A stretch of DNA of 64,000 nucleotides from Mannheimia pernigra (GTDB lineage Bacteria; Pseudomonadota; Gammaproteobacteria; Enterobacterales; Pasteurellaceae), in the NCBI RefSeq assembly GCF_013377995.1, contig NZ_CP055305.1, forward strand, positions 1,612,001-1,676,000, in the 5' to 3' direction. The notes beneath the pieces were generated by a model, which was given only the letters and a program-made list of their open reading frames with translations, had not been told where the DNA came from and did not search any database. A program made the position numbers and the translations under genes. Shown here in pieces: positions 1 through 8,618 of this stretch (position 1 is its first letter; the number at the start of each line of letters is the position of its first letter).

Positions 1-793
1 TATGTTAATTCGTAATTTAAGTGGTTTGCTTGAAACGCTTATCTTCTCACACATTAAATTATCACAAGGTACGCCATATACAATCACAACATTACTAACC
101 TATATAATTATTGCGTTTGGATCAATATCAGCGTTCTCTATATTAGGCGTATCTTGGACAAAACTACAATGGTTATTAACCGCTTTATCGGTTGGCTTAG
201 GATTTGGTATGCAAGAAATCTTTGCAAACTTTGTTTCAGGGATCATTATTCTATTCGAACGTCCTATACGTATTGGTGATACGATTACAATTGATATATT
301 CAGTGGTACTGTATCTAAAATTCGTATTCGTGCAACCACCCTTGTTGACTTTGATGGAAAAGAAGTTATTGTACCAAACAAAGCATTCGTAACTGAGCGC
401 TTAGTAAACTGGGCATTAAGTAGCACATCCACTCGAATCATCATAAAAGTAGGTGTTGCACACTGCTCTAATTTAGAGTTGGTGAAATCTCTATTATTAC
501 AATCTGCAGAAGAAAATCCTAAAGTATTAAAAACACCGAGCCCAATTGTATTTCTCTTGAATATAGGTACAAGTAGCCTTGAATATGAGTTACGTGTTTA
601 TGTAAATGATATTGCAGATAGAAACCCTGTAATAGATGAATTAAATAGCCGAGTTCACCAGCTATTTAAGGAACATAATGTGGAGATTGCATTTAACCAA
701 TTAGATGTATATCTTAGAAATAATGATACGCAAGATGAAGTCAAGGTAAGCTCAAAACGTTTTGATTTTGACCTCACACATAACACAAAATAA
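1..793 (+). CDS. MscS-family mechanosensitive channel, C-terminal part (5' end outside window)
   Basis: The visible 263 residues hold the last membrane helices and the cytoplasmic beta/alpha-beta domain of an MscS channel, which opens under membrane tension and releases solutes. The glycine-rich pore helix (GLGFGMQEIFANFVSGIII) and the following FERPIRIGD stretch are the family signature. The reading frame is probably open at the left edge, so the ATG at position 2 is more likely an internal Met than the start. A large KefA/MscK-type protein is expected, because in relatives such a gene sits directly before aroC, as here (13 bp gap). The exact subfamily cannot be settled from the fragment. 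Confidence 0.88.
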   Translation, partial: MLIRNLSGLLETLIFSHIKLSQGTPYTITTLLTYIIIAFGSISAFSILGVSWTKLQWLLTALSVGLGFGMQEIFANFVSGIIILFERPIRIGDTITIDIFSGTVSKIRIRATTLVDFDGKEVIVPNKAFVTERLVNWALSSTSTRIIIKVGVAHCSNLELVKSLLLQSAEENPKVLKTPSPIVFLLNIGTSSLEYELRVYVNDIADRNPVIDELNSRVHQLFKEHNVEIAFNQLDVYLRNNDTQDEVKVSSKRFDFDLTHNTK

Positions 794-806
794 ATAAGGA
801 ATAAAA

Positions 807-1889
807 ATGGCAGGCAACAGCATTGGACAATTATTTAAGGTTACCACTTTTGGTGAATCACACGGTATAGCATTAGGCTGCATTGTAGATGGTGTACCGC
901 CTAATATGGAACTCAGTGAGGCAGATTTACAACCTGACTTAGATCGCCGCAAACCAGGTACATCACGCTACGCAACACCTCGCCGTGAAGACGATAAAGT
1001 GCAAATTTTATCTGGTGTGTTTGAAGGTAAAACAACAGGAACTAGCATTGGTTTAATTATCAAAAATGGGGATCAACGCTCACAAGATTATAGCGACATT
1101 GCAGAAAAATTCCGCCCTGGGCACGCTGATTATACCTATGAATATAAATACGGCATTCGTGATTATCGTGGAGGCGGCCGCTCCTCTGCTCGTGAAACCG
1201 CAATGCGTGTTGCAGCAGGTGCAATTGCCAAAAAATATTTACGTGAAAAATTCGGCATTCAAGTACGTGGATATCTTTCTCAAATCGGCAATATTAAAAT
1301 ATCCCCAAAAACCGTTGAAAATATTGAGCAAATCAACTGGCAAGCAGTAAACAGTAATCCGTTTTTCTGCCCCGATCCTATCGCCATTCAGGGCTTTGAT
1401 ACTTTAATTCGTGAACTGAAAAAAGAGGGCGATTCTGTGGGGGCAAAACTCACAGTAATCGCAGAAAATGTACCCGTTGGATTAGGTGAGCCAGTTTTTG
1501 ACCGCTTAGATGCTGATCTAGCACACGCTTTAATGTCAATTAATGCGGTAAAAGCGGTTGAAATTGGCGATGGTTTTGCTGTTGTCGAACAACGAGGCAG
1601 TGAACACCGTGATGAAATCACCCCAGAGGCATTTCTTTCTAACCACGCTGGGGGGATTTTAGGCGGTATTAGTTCTGGTCAACCAATTCTTGCTCACATT
1701 GCGTTAAAACCAACATCCAGTATTACGATTCCAGGAAAAAGTGTGAATAAAAACAATGAGCCTGTTGAAGTCATTACCAAAGGCAGACACGACCCTTGTG
1801 TGGGTATTCGTGCTGTGCCCATTGCAGAAGCAATGGTCGCCATTGTGTTATTAGATCATATGCTAAGATTTAAAGCACAATGTCGATAA
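807..1889 (+). CDS. aroC: chorismate synthase
   Basis: AroC converts 5-enolpyruvylshikimate-3-phosphate to chorismate using reduced FMN, the last common step to aromatic amino acids and folate. The 360-residue length is normal. The three family signatures are visible: GESHG near residue 16, GGGRSSARET near residue 123 and the RHDPCVGIRAVPIAEAM block near the C-terminus. The start has a good ribosome binding site (AAGGAATAAAA). It follows the channel gene by 13 bp and is followed closely by mepA, so the three are probably co-transcribed. Confidence 0.98.
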   Translation: MAGNSIGQLFKVTTFGESHGIALGCIVDGVPPNMELSEADLQPDLDRRKPGTSRYATPRREDDKVQILSGVFEGKTTGTSIGLIIKNGDQRSQDYSDIAEKFRPGHADYTYEYKYGIRDYRGGGRSSARETAMRVAAGAIAKKYLREKFGIQVRGYLSQIGNIKISPKTVENIEQINWQAVNSNPFFCPDPIAIQGFDTLIRELKKEGDSVGAKLTVIAENVPVGLGEPVFDRLDADLAHALMSINAVKAVEIGDGFAVVEQRGSEHRDEITPEAFLSNHAGGILGGISSGQPILAHIALKPTSSITIPGKSVNKNNEPVEVITKGRHDPCVGIRAVPIAEAMVAIVLLDHMLRFKAQCR

Positions 1890-1940
1890 TGCCTAATGAC
1901 ATTACAGGATAAAATATTTCCGCTAAATAGATTAGAAAAA

Positions 1941-2771
1941 ATGAAAATATTCTTCAAACTCCTTTTTATCACAACCGTTGCTCTCACAAGCACTCAAACT
2001 AACGCAACACTATGGGAAAAAATCAAAACACCCATACGAGGAAAAGCCCAATCTATTGGCGGATATAGTAACGGCTGTATTATTGGAGCAACACCTTTAG
2101 CCTTACAAGGTGAAGGCTACCAAGTAATACGCTCAGCGAGAAATCGTTACTATGGGCACCCAGAATTACTGGATTACCTCATTAACTTAGGCAAAAAAAC
2201 AAAAGCGGCAGGCATTCCAACTATTTTAATTGGCGATATGGGAATGCCTGCTGGCGGGCGTTTTGCCTCAGGTCACGCCTCTCATCAAACAGGGCTTGAT
2301 GCCGATATTTGGTTAAGATTCGGACCGATGGACAACCAAACTGCACGCAACCCAGCAGGGCTTGCAACTATTATGGTTAACCGAAATACACAACGAGTTT
2401 ATGACAATTTATGGCAGCAACAACATACCGACTTAATTAAACTTGCCGCCTCAGACAATCGAGTAAACCGCATTTTTGTAAACCCCGCTATTAAAGTAAA
2501 ACTCTGTCAAACAGCAGGAAATGATCGTGCTTGGTTAGCTAAAATCCGCCCTTGGTATGGACACGATGCCCATTTCCACATTCGCTTAACTTGCCCTGCT
2601 GATGCTACAAGTTGCGAAAACCAAGCACCTATTCCAGCAGGCGATGGTTGTGGCAAGGAACTTTACTCCTGGTTCGAGCCGAAACCAGATACAGGCACTC
2701 CAGCGACAAAAACATTACCAACTCCGCCTGTTCAATGTCAGATGATACTTTCTGAACAAGGTTTAAACTAA
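1941..2771 (+). CDS. mepA: penicillin-insensitive murein endopeptidase MepA
   Basis: MepA is a periplasmic LAS-family metallopeptidase that cuts D-Ala-meso-DAP cross-links in peptidoglycan. Zinc-ligand motifs are present (SGHASHQTGLDADIW and the HDAHFHIRL block). An upstream in-frame ATG at 1896 exists, but I choose 1941 because it gives a clean signal peptide (MKIFFKLLFITTVALTSTQTNA) with cleavage before TLWEK; the 1896 start would put 15 polar residues in front. Six conserved cysteines suit a disulfide-bonded periplasmic enzyme. It probably shares a transcript with aroC. Confidence 0.95.
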   Translation: MKIFFKLLFITTVALTSTQTNATLWEKIKTPIRGKAQSIGGYSNGCIIGATPLALQGEGYQVIRSARNRYYGHPELLDYLINLGKKTKAAGIPTILIGDMGMPAGGRFASGHASHQTGLDADIWLRFGPMDNQTARNPAGLATIMVNRNTQRVYDNLWQQQHTDLIKLAASDNRVNRIFVNPAIKVKLCQTAGNDRAWLAKIRPWYGHDAHFHIRLTCPADATSCENQAPIPAGDGCGKELYSWFEPKPDTGTPATKTLPTPPVQCQMILSEQGLN

Positions 2772-2793
2772 TTTGCCAAAAAATCGTTATTTC

Positions 2794-2820
2794 TAACCGC
2801 TTGTACAAGCGGTTAATTTT
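2794..2820. terminator. inverted uptake-signal pair acting as terminator after mepA
   Basis: A perfect 22-bp palindrome (TAACCGCTTGT then ACAAGCGGTTA, 2794-2815) is two head-to-head copies of the ACAAGCGGT uptake core, followed by ATTTTCTTT. Inverted uptake-sequence pairs serving as terminators are known in Pasteurellaceae. It lies between mepA and topB. Confidence 0.7.
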
Positions 2821-2838
2821 CTTTAAAAATTAACAACT

Positions 2839-4740
2839 ATGCGTTTATTTGTAGCCGAAAAACCAAGCCTCGCTAGAGCAATTGCTGATGTATTACCAAA
2901 ACCGCATACACGCGGAGATGGCTTTATTCAATGCGGAGAACACGATACCGTCACTTGGTGTATCGGTCATTTATTAGAACAAGCCGAACCCGATGCGTAT
3001 GACGAACGTTTCAAAATATGGCGAATGGAACACCTCCCCATCGTGCCTGAACAATGGAAACTCACTCCTAAAAAAGAGACATTAAAGCAATTTAAAGTGG
3101 TCGAAAAACTCATTAAAAAAGCAGATATTTTAGTGAATGCGGGTGACCCAGATCGTGAGGGGCAACTGCTAGTGGATGAAGTGTTTGGCTACCTCAACTT
3201 ACCACCAGAACGCAAAAGCCAAATTCAGCGTTGCCTAGTAAGCGATCTCAATCCAACTGCGGTAAGCCGAGCAATTCAAAAATTGCAAAAAAATAGTGAT
3301 TTTATACCGCTTGCAACCTCTGCCCTTGCCCGTGCTAGAGCCGATTGGCTCTATGGAATCAATATGACCCGTGCTTACACCCTTCAAGGTCGCTGGGCAG
3401 GCTACAAAGGCGTATTATCAGTTGGGCGAGTGCAAACCCCTGTGTTAGGGCTGATCGTTAGACGAGATCTTGAGATTGAGAATTTTATCCCGAAAGATTA
3501 TTTTGAGGTATTTGCCCACCTTCTTGTGCCTGAAACCCAAGAAAAATTTAAAGCACAATGGCAACCAAGTAAAGCCTGCGAAGATTATCAGGATGAAGAT
3601 GGGCGTGTGCTATCACTCCCACTTGCCGAAAATGTGGTAAAACGCATAACCAATCAGCCTGCCAATGTTACTGACTATCAAGACAAAATTGAAAAAGAAG
3701 CAGCCCCTTTACCCTATTCACTTTCTGTTTTGCAAATGGATGCAGCGGGAAAATATGGATTGTCTGCACAAGCTGTGCTAGATATTTGCCAAAAATTATA
3801 CGAAACGCATAAGCTGATTACTTACCCACGTTCCGATAATCGCTATTTACCCACTGAGCATTTTAACGACAGATTTAAAGTAATGGCCGCTATCATCCAT
3901 CATTTAGCTGAATACCAAGACAAGCCCGATGTCATTGATTCTAACCGCCGTAATCGTTGTTGGAATGACAAAGAGGTAGAAGCACACCACGCAATAATTC
4001 CTACCGCTAGACAAGGCACAATACATTTAACCGAAAACGAAAAACGCATTTATAAGCTGATTGCTCGTCAATATTTAATTCAATTTTGCCCTGATGCCGA
4101 ATATCGCAAAAGCAAAATTGATCTTGAAATTGCAGGAGGCAAATTTACCGCACAAGCTCGCCATTTATCGGTTGCAGGTTGGAAAACCCTATTAGGGAAA
4201 GAAGATAATTTTGATGACGCTCAACCAGCTCTACCAGTCGTGAAAAAAGGACAAGTTTTACACTGCGAAAATGGCGAAATTATGAGTAAAAAAACACAAC
4301 CACCTCGCCATTTTACTGACCGCAGTTTACTTTCTGCAATGACGGGAATTGCTCGTTTTGTACAAGATAAAGAATTGAAAAAAGTACTAAGAGAAACTGA
4401 CGGTTTAGGCACAGAAGCAACTCGTGCAGGGATTATTGAATTACTATTTAAACGAGGTTTTTTAACCCGTAAAGGTAAAAATATTCACAGTACAGAAGCT
4501 GGCAGAACGCTTATCAATGCCTTACCTGACTCCGCTACCCAACCTGATATGACCGCTCATTGGGAAATGCGGTTGAACCAAATCAGTAAAAAAGAGACAA
4601 GCTATCAGAAATTTATGTTTGAATTAAATCAACAACTCCCCCATTTATTGCAAAGCCCAAATCGTCAAATTTTACAAAATTTGGCAAAAATCACACCGCT
4701 TGCAACTCAGTCTAAGAAAAAATATTCCAAAAGATCATAA
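2839..4740 (+). CDS. topB: DNA topoisomerase III
   Basis: A type IA topoisomerase that cuts one strand and resolves precatenanes and recombination intermediates. The N-terminal Toprim domain starts at residue 1 (FVAEKPSLARAIADVLP), with the acidic metal motif DPDREGQ near residue 101. The catalytic tyrosine is Tyr329 in ITYPRSDNRY, next to the E. coli position (328). At 633 residues it is slightly shorter than E. coli TopB, with a short basic tail (SKKKYSKRS). The gene stands alone behind the uptake-signal terminator. Confidence 0.97.
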   Translation: MRLFVAEKPSLARAIADVLPKPHTRGDGFIQCGEHDTVTWCIGHLLEQAEPDAYDERFKIWRMEHLPIVPEQWKLTPKKETLKQFKVVEKLIKKADILVNAGDPDREGQLLVDEVFGYLNLPPERKSQIQRCLVSDLNPTAVSRAIQKLQKNSDFIPLATSALARARADWLYGINMTRAYTLQGRWAGYKGVLSVGRVQTPVLGLIVRRDLEIENFIPKDYFEVFAHLLVPETQEKFKAQWQPSKACEDYQDEDGRVLSLPLAENVVKRITNQPANVTDYQDKIEKEAAPLPYSLSVLQMDAAGKYGLSAQAVLDICQKLYETHKLITYPRSDNRYLPTEHFNDRFKVMAAIIHHLAEYQDKPDVIDSNRRNRCWNDKEVEAHHAIIPTARQGTIHLTENEKRIYKLIARQYLIQFCPDAEYRKSKIDLEIAGGKFTAQARHLSVAGWKTLLGKEDNFDDAQPALPVVKKGQVLHCENGEIMSKKTQPPRHFTDRSLLSAMTGIARFVQDKELKKVLRETDGLGTEATRAGIIELLFKRGFLTRKGKNIHSTEAGRTLINALPDSATQPDMTAHWEMRLNQISKKETSYQKFMFELNQQLPHLLQSPNRQILQNLAKITPLATQSKKKYSKRS

Positions 4741-4787
4741 AAATTGCTGAAAATTAAATCAAGCGTTTAAAAATCAACGTTTGCCTC

Positions 4788-4816
4788 TTGTCAAAGAGAA
4801 GTAAATTCTATATTAT
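4788..4816 (+). promoter_or_regulatory. candidate sigma70 promoter of secG
   Basis: TTGTCA (4788-4793), a 17-bp spacer and TATTAT (4811-4816) lie 48 bp before the secG start. A 12-bp inverted repeat (TCTATATTATTC 4807-4818 / GAATAATATAGA 4843-4854) overlaps the -10 and the early leader and could fold in the mRNA or bind a regulator. Confidence 0.5.
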
Positions 4817-4864
4817 TCACGCCATTGCAATTTTCGCATAAAGAATAATATAGAGAATAAATTA

Positions 4865-5191
4865 ATGTTAATTAATGTACTAACCATTATTTATCTTGTT
4901 GTTGCAGTTTTACTCATCGCATTCGTATTAATGCAACAAGGTAAAGGTGCTGATGCAGGAGCCTCTTTTGGTGCAGGTGCTTCAGCAACTGTTTTTGGTT
5001 CAGCTGGTTCAGCTAATTTCTTATCAAGAACAACTGCTTTATTAGCAACTATTTTCTTCGCTATTAGCTTAGCAATAGGCAACTTAAGTTCACATACTAA
5101 AGCACCAACAAGTCAATTTGAAGACTTAAGTAATGTTGAACAAAAGCAAGTAGAACCTGTAAAAATAGAAAATAGCGATATCCCTCAATAA
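4865..5191 (+). CDS. secG: preprotein translocase subunit SecG
   Basis: SecG is a two-helix inner-membrane subunit of SecYEG that helps the SecA-driven export cycle. The sequence shows the first helix (about residues 2-20), the conserved QQGKGADAGASFG and FGSAGSANFLSR loop, a second helix (about 55-75) and a polar C-terminal tail; 108 residues is typical. It is followed 24 bp downstream by tRNA-Leu, the usual secG-leu tRNA arrangement of gammaproteobacteria. Confidence 0.96.
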   Translation: MLINVLTIIYLVVAVLLIAFVLMQQGKGADAGASFGAGASATVFGSAGSANFLSRTTALLATIFFAISLAIGNLSSHTKAPTSQFEDLSNVEQKQVEPVKIENSDIPQ

Positions 5192-5215
5192 TCGCTTAAC
5201 ATTAAAAAGAATAAA

Positions 5216-5301
5216 GCTCTGGTGGTGGAATTGGTAGACACGCCATCTTGAGGGGGTGGTGGACACAGTCCGTGCGAGTTCAAGTCTCGCCCAGAGCACC
5301 A
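5216..5301 (+). tRNA. tRNA-Leu (anticodon GAG)
   Basis: An 86-nt gene with encoded CCA. The acceptor stem GCTCTGG pairs with CCAGAGC. The anticodon stem CCATC/GGTGG encloses loop TTGAGGG, which gives anticodon GAG. There is a long class II variable arm and a T arm with GTTCAAGTC. Its 3' end is the attachment site of the island, and integration leaves this copy intact. Confidence 0.95.
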
Positions 5302-5382
5302 TTTAACTAAATTTAGCTCAACGAAGCTAAACTAAAAAGCCTTAGAAAGCCTGTAAAATCAACGTTTACAGGCTTTTTTGTT
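5281..5382 (+). repeat. attL: 102-bp direct repeat at the left end
   Basis: It begins in the T arm of tRNA-Leu (CAAGTCTCGCCCAG) and runs through the tRNA end, a small hairpin (TTTAGC tcaacgaa GCTAAA) and a terminator. It matches 20595-20695 with one single-base deletion and one substitution. Weaker similarity continues for about 40 bp past both copies (TAAACG..., ATCGCAAATT). Confidence 0.9.
5346..5379 (+). terminator. terminator after tRNA-Leu
   Basis: The stem is AAAGCCTGTAAA (5346-5357) / TTTACAGGCTTT (5365-5376) with a 7-nt loop and a run of T. It lies inside the att repeat, so the island carries its own copy to the right end (20659-20692). Confidence 0.85.
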
Positions 5383-5423
5383 ATCTTAGCTAAACGCAAC
5401 TAAACGCTTCTAATCGCAAATTA

Positions 5424-5484
5424 TTGTAACCAAAATTGTAACCACGATTTATAATGGTTACATCGAGTCTCTTTTTATGGTTAC
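5424..5484. promoter_or_regulatory. candidate integrase arm-type sites, left end
   Basis: Four copies of TGTAACCA or its complement lie between attL and int: TTGTAACCA at 5424-5432 and 5436-5444, and TGGTTAC at 5455-5461 and 5478-5484. The 20-mer at 5426-5445 recurs exactly at 20520-20539 inside the right end. Their position at both ends next to int suggests integrase arm binding. The last copies sit just before the int start, which would allow autorepression. Confidence 0.55.
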
Positions 5485-5490
5485 TACATT

Positions 5491-6726
5491 ATGGCTAAAG
5501 TTATCAAACCGCTTACCCCTACCCAAATAAAAAACGCAAAGCCTAAAGATAAAGAATACTCTTTATCAGATGGCGATAACCTATTTTTATTGATCTTGCC
5601 TAGCGGCTCTAAAAGTTGGCGGTTTAATTATGTACGCCCCATTACAAAGAAAAGGACTAAAATCTCACTTGGTTTATTCCCTGATATTTCACTTGCGGAA
5701 GCTCGTGCTATTCGTGATGAATACCGTGCTTTATTAGCAAAAGGGATAGATCCACAGAAAGAGCAAGAGAGAATCCAACAAGAAGCCGAAAATCGAGTAA
5801 ACGACACCTTCCGCAATGTTGCCGAAAGCTATTTCAATGGCATTTACAAAGAGAAAGCGAAAAATCCGCTTACCCGTGAAAAGAATTGGATAAGGCTAGA
5901 AAATCATATATTCCCCTATATTGGCGATAAACACGTTGAAGAAATCAAAGTAAAAGCCCTTGTTGATATTTATGCCAAAGTAGCAGATAGAAGCAACACA
6001 TTAAAAAAACTTCATCAGCTTGTATCTGCTGTAATGGATCACGCCATTACGCAAGGCATTATAGAAAGCCATAACTGCCGATTAGCCATTAAAAACTTTT
6101 ATATCAAGCCGTCTAGCCCCAATCCAACGATTAAGCCTGAAGAATTACCGCAGCTATTTACTGATTTAAATAATGCTAAGTTATCAAAACAAACTTACGC
6201 CCTTGTTTGTTGGTCGTTCTTGACTGCTCTACGCCCAAATGAAGCCGTTAATGCTGAATGGAAAGAAATAGACTTTGAGAAAAAGCTATGGAATATCCCT
6301 AAAGAGAAAATGAAAGGAAAAGCAGATAAAAAACGCCCTCACGCTGTGCCGTTATCCTCCCAAGCGTTAAAGATATTAGAGATGATGAAAATGTACTCTA
6401 ATTCTAGTCCTTTTGTTTTTCCAGGTCGTTCATCAAATAGTAAACCAATGAGCAACGCAACGGTAAATTCAACATTAAAAAGGAATGGATATAAAGATAG
6501 ACTAACCGCACACGGTATTCGGGCATTTGTGAAAACATTTCTATCTTCTCGCAAAGTAGATCGCCACGTTTCCGAAAGTATATTATCCCATTTATTAGAA
6601 GGTGGAGATGATTTAGAAAACACATACAACCGATATGATTTTTTAGAAGAGCGTGTGCCAGTAATGCAGCTTTTAGGTGATTATTGCGAACAGTGCGGAA
6701 TGAATTTAGAGTTAGTTCGGGGTTAG
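5491..6726 (+). CDS. int: tyrosine recombinase, P4-type integrase
   Basis: A site-specific recombinase that integrates and excises the island at tRNA-Leu. The N-terminal DUF4102-type arm-binding domain (about residues 1-90, with SDGDNLFLLILPSGSK) is followed by a core-binding domain and a catalytic domain. Visible catalytic residues are Arg248 (TALRPNE), His341 and Arg344 (AHGIRA), and the tyrosine of NTYNRYDF, most likely Tyr379. The 411-residue length is normal. No clear ribosome binding site precedes the start. It is the only plus-strand gene of the island and converges on the primase. Confidence 0.95.
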   Translation: MAKVIKPLTPTQIKNAKPKDKEYSLSDGDNLFLLILPSGSKSWRFNYVRPITKKRTKISLGLFPDISLAEARAIRDEYRALLAKGIDPQKEQERIQQEAENRVNDTFRNVAESYFNGIYKEKAKNPLTREKNWIRLENHIFPYIGDKHVEEIKVKALVDIYAKVADRSNTLKKLHQLVSAVMDHAITQGIIESHNCRLAIKNFYIKPSSPNPTIKPEELPQLFTDLNNAKLSKQTYALVCWSFLTALRPNEAVNAEWKEIDFEKKLWNIPKEKMKGKADKKRPHAVPLSSQALKILEMMKMYSNSSPFVFPGRSSNSKPMSNATVNSTLKRNGYKDRLTAHGIRAFVKTFLSSRKVDRHVSESILSHLLEGGDDLENTYNRYDFLEERVPVMQLLGDYCEQCGMNLELVRG

Positions 6727-6748
6727 GGAGGTAAAATATATGATTTTA

Positions 6749-6853
6749 GTCGTCACGTCATCACTTTCCCCACCTTCTCCTTTAAAATCAAATAGTTAAG
6801 TGGTGATGACTGGTTTTAAAGTCATCATTAAGTCATCACAAAAAGGTGATGAC
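6749..6853. repeat. left GTGATGAC iteron cluster
   Basis: The 8-mer GTCATCAC/GTGATGAC occurs at 6757-6764, 6803-6810, 6832-6839 and 6846-6853, with near copies at 6749-6756 (GTCGTCAC) and 6821-6828 (GTCATCAT). The last two perfect copies form a hairpin with a 6-nt loop. The same 8-mer clusters at the right end of the island. This is a candidate binding site for the replication protein, by analogy with the P4 alpha protein and its ori and crr sites. Confidence 0.6.
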
Positions 6854-6856
6854 CTA

Positions 6857-6884
6857 GAAAAAAAGAGGGGTTTCCCCCTCTTTG
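6857..6884 (-). terminator. terminator after helicase-primase gene
   Basis: On the minus strand AAAGAGGGG pairs with CCCCTCTTT across a short loop and is followed by a T run. It lies directly after the primase stop and probably ends the replication/regulation operon. Confidence 0.75.
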
Positions 6885-8618
6885 CTAATTCAAAATATCA
6901 CTTTGAAAGTCATCAAAATTTTTGAAATGAACGTTTGTTCGTTGCCCTTTATTCGTCTTTCGTTTTGTGAAATCGTGCTTATTGCCGTGTTGCTTTACTG
7001 CTTGCTCAATACCTACTACAAAAGTATTTAAGCCTAGTTCTAGCACATTCTTAGCCTTAACAAAGGCTAAATATGCCGGATAAAGGTGCGTTCTTATTTT
7101 GTCGTGTCCAAGCGTGTTGCCAGTTCCGATATAAAGCCCGTCTGTATTTTCTGTTGTATATAGATACTCGAAAAAATCCGTTAATGGGTCAGACTGCTTT
7201 TTAATCTCCAACGCCTCTAGGCTCTCTTTTTGCTCCTCTAAGGCTCTTTTAGCTTCGAGTGGGTCAGGGAAGGTATCAAGCACTTTACGGATAATGCCCC
7301 CTATCTCTAATGTAATTTTATCCATAAAATACGGATCACGTTCATTTTCAGGCGGTCTTTTATTAAAACGGAAATTGACAATCCGCCTATCTATACCGCC
7401 ATTCCGTTCTGTCCATTTACAAGGGTCGTTATTGACGATCATAATCATTGCCGCAATTCTTGCGTTAAATGGGTGCTTGTTCTTCGGATCGACTCGCACC
7501 ATATCACCGCCAGTAATCGCTTTCAATCCGCCACCATCTCCAGCGTATTTCGTTTGCTCGGAACAGATAATCAGCTTTTTATCTTCCAGCCCTGCGATTT
7601 TGCGTTCATCATCAAAGTTTTCTAGCCTTGCTGAAGCTGTGTTCTTTTCTCCAGCTAATAGTGTCGCAATGCCAGCAAATACCGATTTACCGCTTCCGCC
7701 TTTCCCTGTTACTTGGAAGAATACTTGCCAGTTGTAGCGGTTTGTTAAAATCGCATAGAGAGCGGCTAGAATGTTCTTCGCCTTGTCTTGCTTGCCGTCT
7801 GATACAAAGTTAAGCCATTGATCAAAGTGTGGTGTTTCGGCTACGTTCTCGTCATAGCTATGTGGAATATAAGCCGTTAGCCAGTTTTGGCGGTTATGAG
7901 GTTCAAATAACAATGTATTCCGATTTAATACGCCATTATCAAAAGCAATTAAATCACCAGCAACTTCCCCCATTAATGGCAGTTGAATTTCCATCGTTTC
8001 CAACAAAGCATTCACCGATTTTTTACTATATCCTATCTCGTTCTCTTCCAAAAAGGTAACTACACTTCGGTTTATCTGCTCTCGTTCTACTTTTTCCCAT
8101 ATTTTGCCGTTATATGCGTGTATTTCACGGCTACCACATTGAAAAGCAAGATCTAAACCTAGCCATTTTTGAAAGGCTCGGGCTTTATCGTTGGTTCGGT
8201 CGCTTTCCTTTATCTTCGGTTTTTCCGCCACACTTCCGCCATTTTCAGTACGCAATCGGGCGATATAGCCGCTCGCATTTTCTTCAAGCTGTAGAGCTTC
8301 GTCATAGAATACGACCGTTTCAGCGGCGGAATACTTAGCGAGATTTTGACAGATGGCGGATTTCTCCGCCTCTGTGAGTGTACCGGCACGGTATATTGCC
8401 ACATTGCCGACCTCTAACGCCAACTTCAAGCGGTCAATTTCTCGCAATTCTTTACTACCTAGAATGATAGGCTGATAATTCGCTTCGGCTTTCGTCCACT
8501 CTAGCACGGTTTGCTGTTTGGTTTTATTCCACGCATTGCCACCGGCAATAATATAGGCTTCGTATGGCTTGCCTTTCGGTTGTTTATCTACAAAAGGAGC
8601 GTTTCTTAGTTTAGTCAT
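6885..8618 (-). CDS. D5/P4-type helicase-primase (pri-rep) of the island
   Basis: A phage/plasmid replication protein with a C-terminal superfamily 3 helicase. Visible are Walker A (TGKGGSGKS, about residue 305), the Walker B-like LIICSEQ and motif C-like MIMIVNND. The N-terminal half is poorly conserved, and I see no DnaG zinc finger or Toprim motif, so primase activity is inferred from family architecture. I choose the ATG at 8618, which overlaps the previous stop by 8 nt and has an AGGGGG ribosome binding site, rather than an upstream ATG at 8693. The product is 577 aa. It probably drives island replication from the GTGATGAC clusters. Confidence 0.85.
   Translation of the reverse strand: MTKLRNAPFVDKQPKGKPYEAYIIAGGNAWNKTKQQTVLEWTKAEANYQPIILGSKELREIDRLKLALEVGNVAIYRAGTLTEAEKSAICQNLAKYSAAETVVFYDEALQLEENASGYIARLRTENGGSVAEKPKIKESDRTNDKARAFQKWLGLDLAFQCGSREIHAYNGKIWEKVEREQINRSVVTFLEENEIGYSKKSVNALLETMEIQLPLMGEVAGDLIAFDNGVLNRNTLLFEPHNRQNWLTAYIPHSYDENVAETPHFDQWLNFVSDGKQDKAKNILAALYAILTNRYNWQVFFQVTGKGGSGKSVFAGIATLLAGEKNTASARLENFDDERKIAGLEDKKLIICSEQTKYAGDGGGLKAITGGDMVRVDPKNKHPFNARIAAMIMIVNNDPCKWTERNGGIDRRIVNFRFNKRPPENERDPYFMDKITLEIGGIIRKVLDTFPDPLEAKRALEEQKESLEALEIKKQSDPLTDFFEYLYTTENTDGLYIGTGNTLGHDKIRTHLYPAYLAFVKAKNVLELGLNTFVVGIEQAVKQHGNKHDFTKRKTNKGQRTNVHFKNFDDFQSDILN

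Noticed and set aside
6857..6884. A second copy of the tmcA-type CCCCTCTTT palindromic element
   Set aside because: The stem is similar, but the T run on the minus strand right after the helicase stop makes an ordinary terminator the simpler reading, and the outer flanks of the tmcA element are absent.
7294..7737. Plus-strand frame of 147 codons opposite the helicase gene
   Set aside because: It is the antisense shadow of the conserved helicase motifs, with no ribosome binding site.
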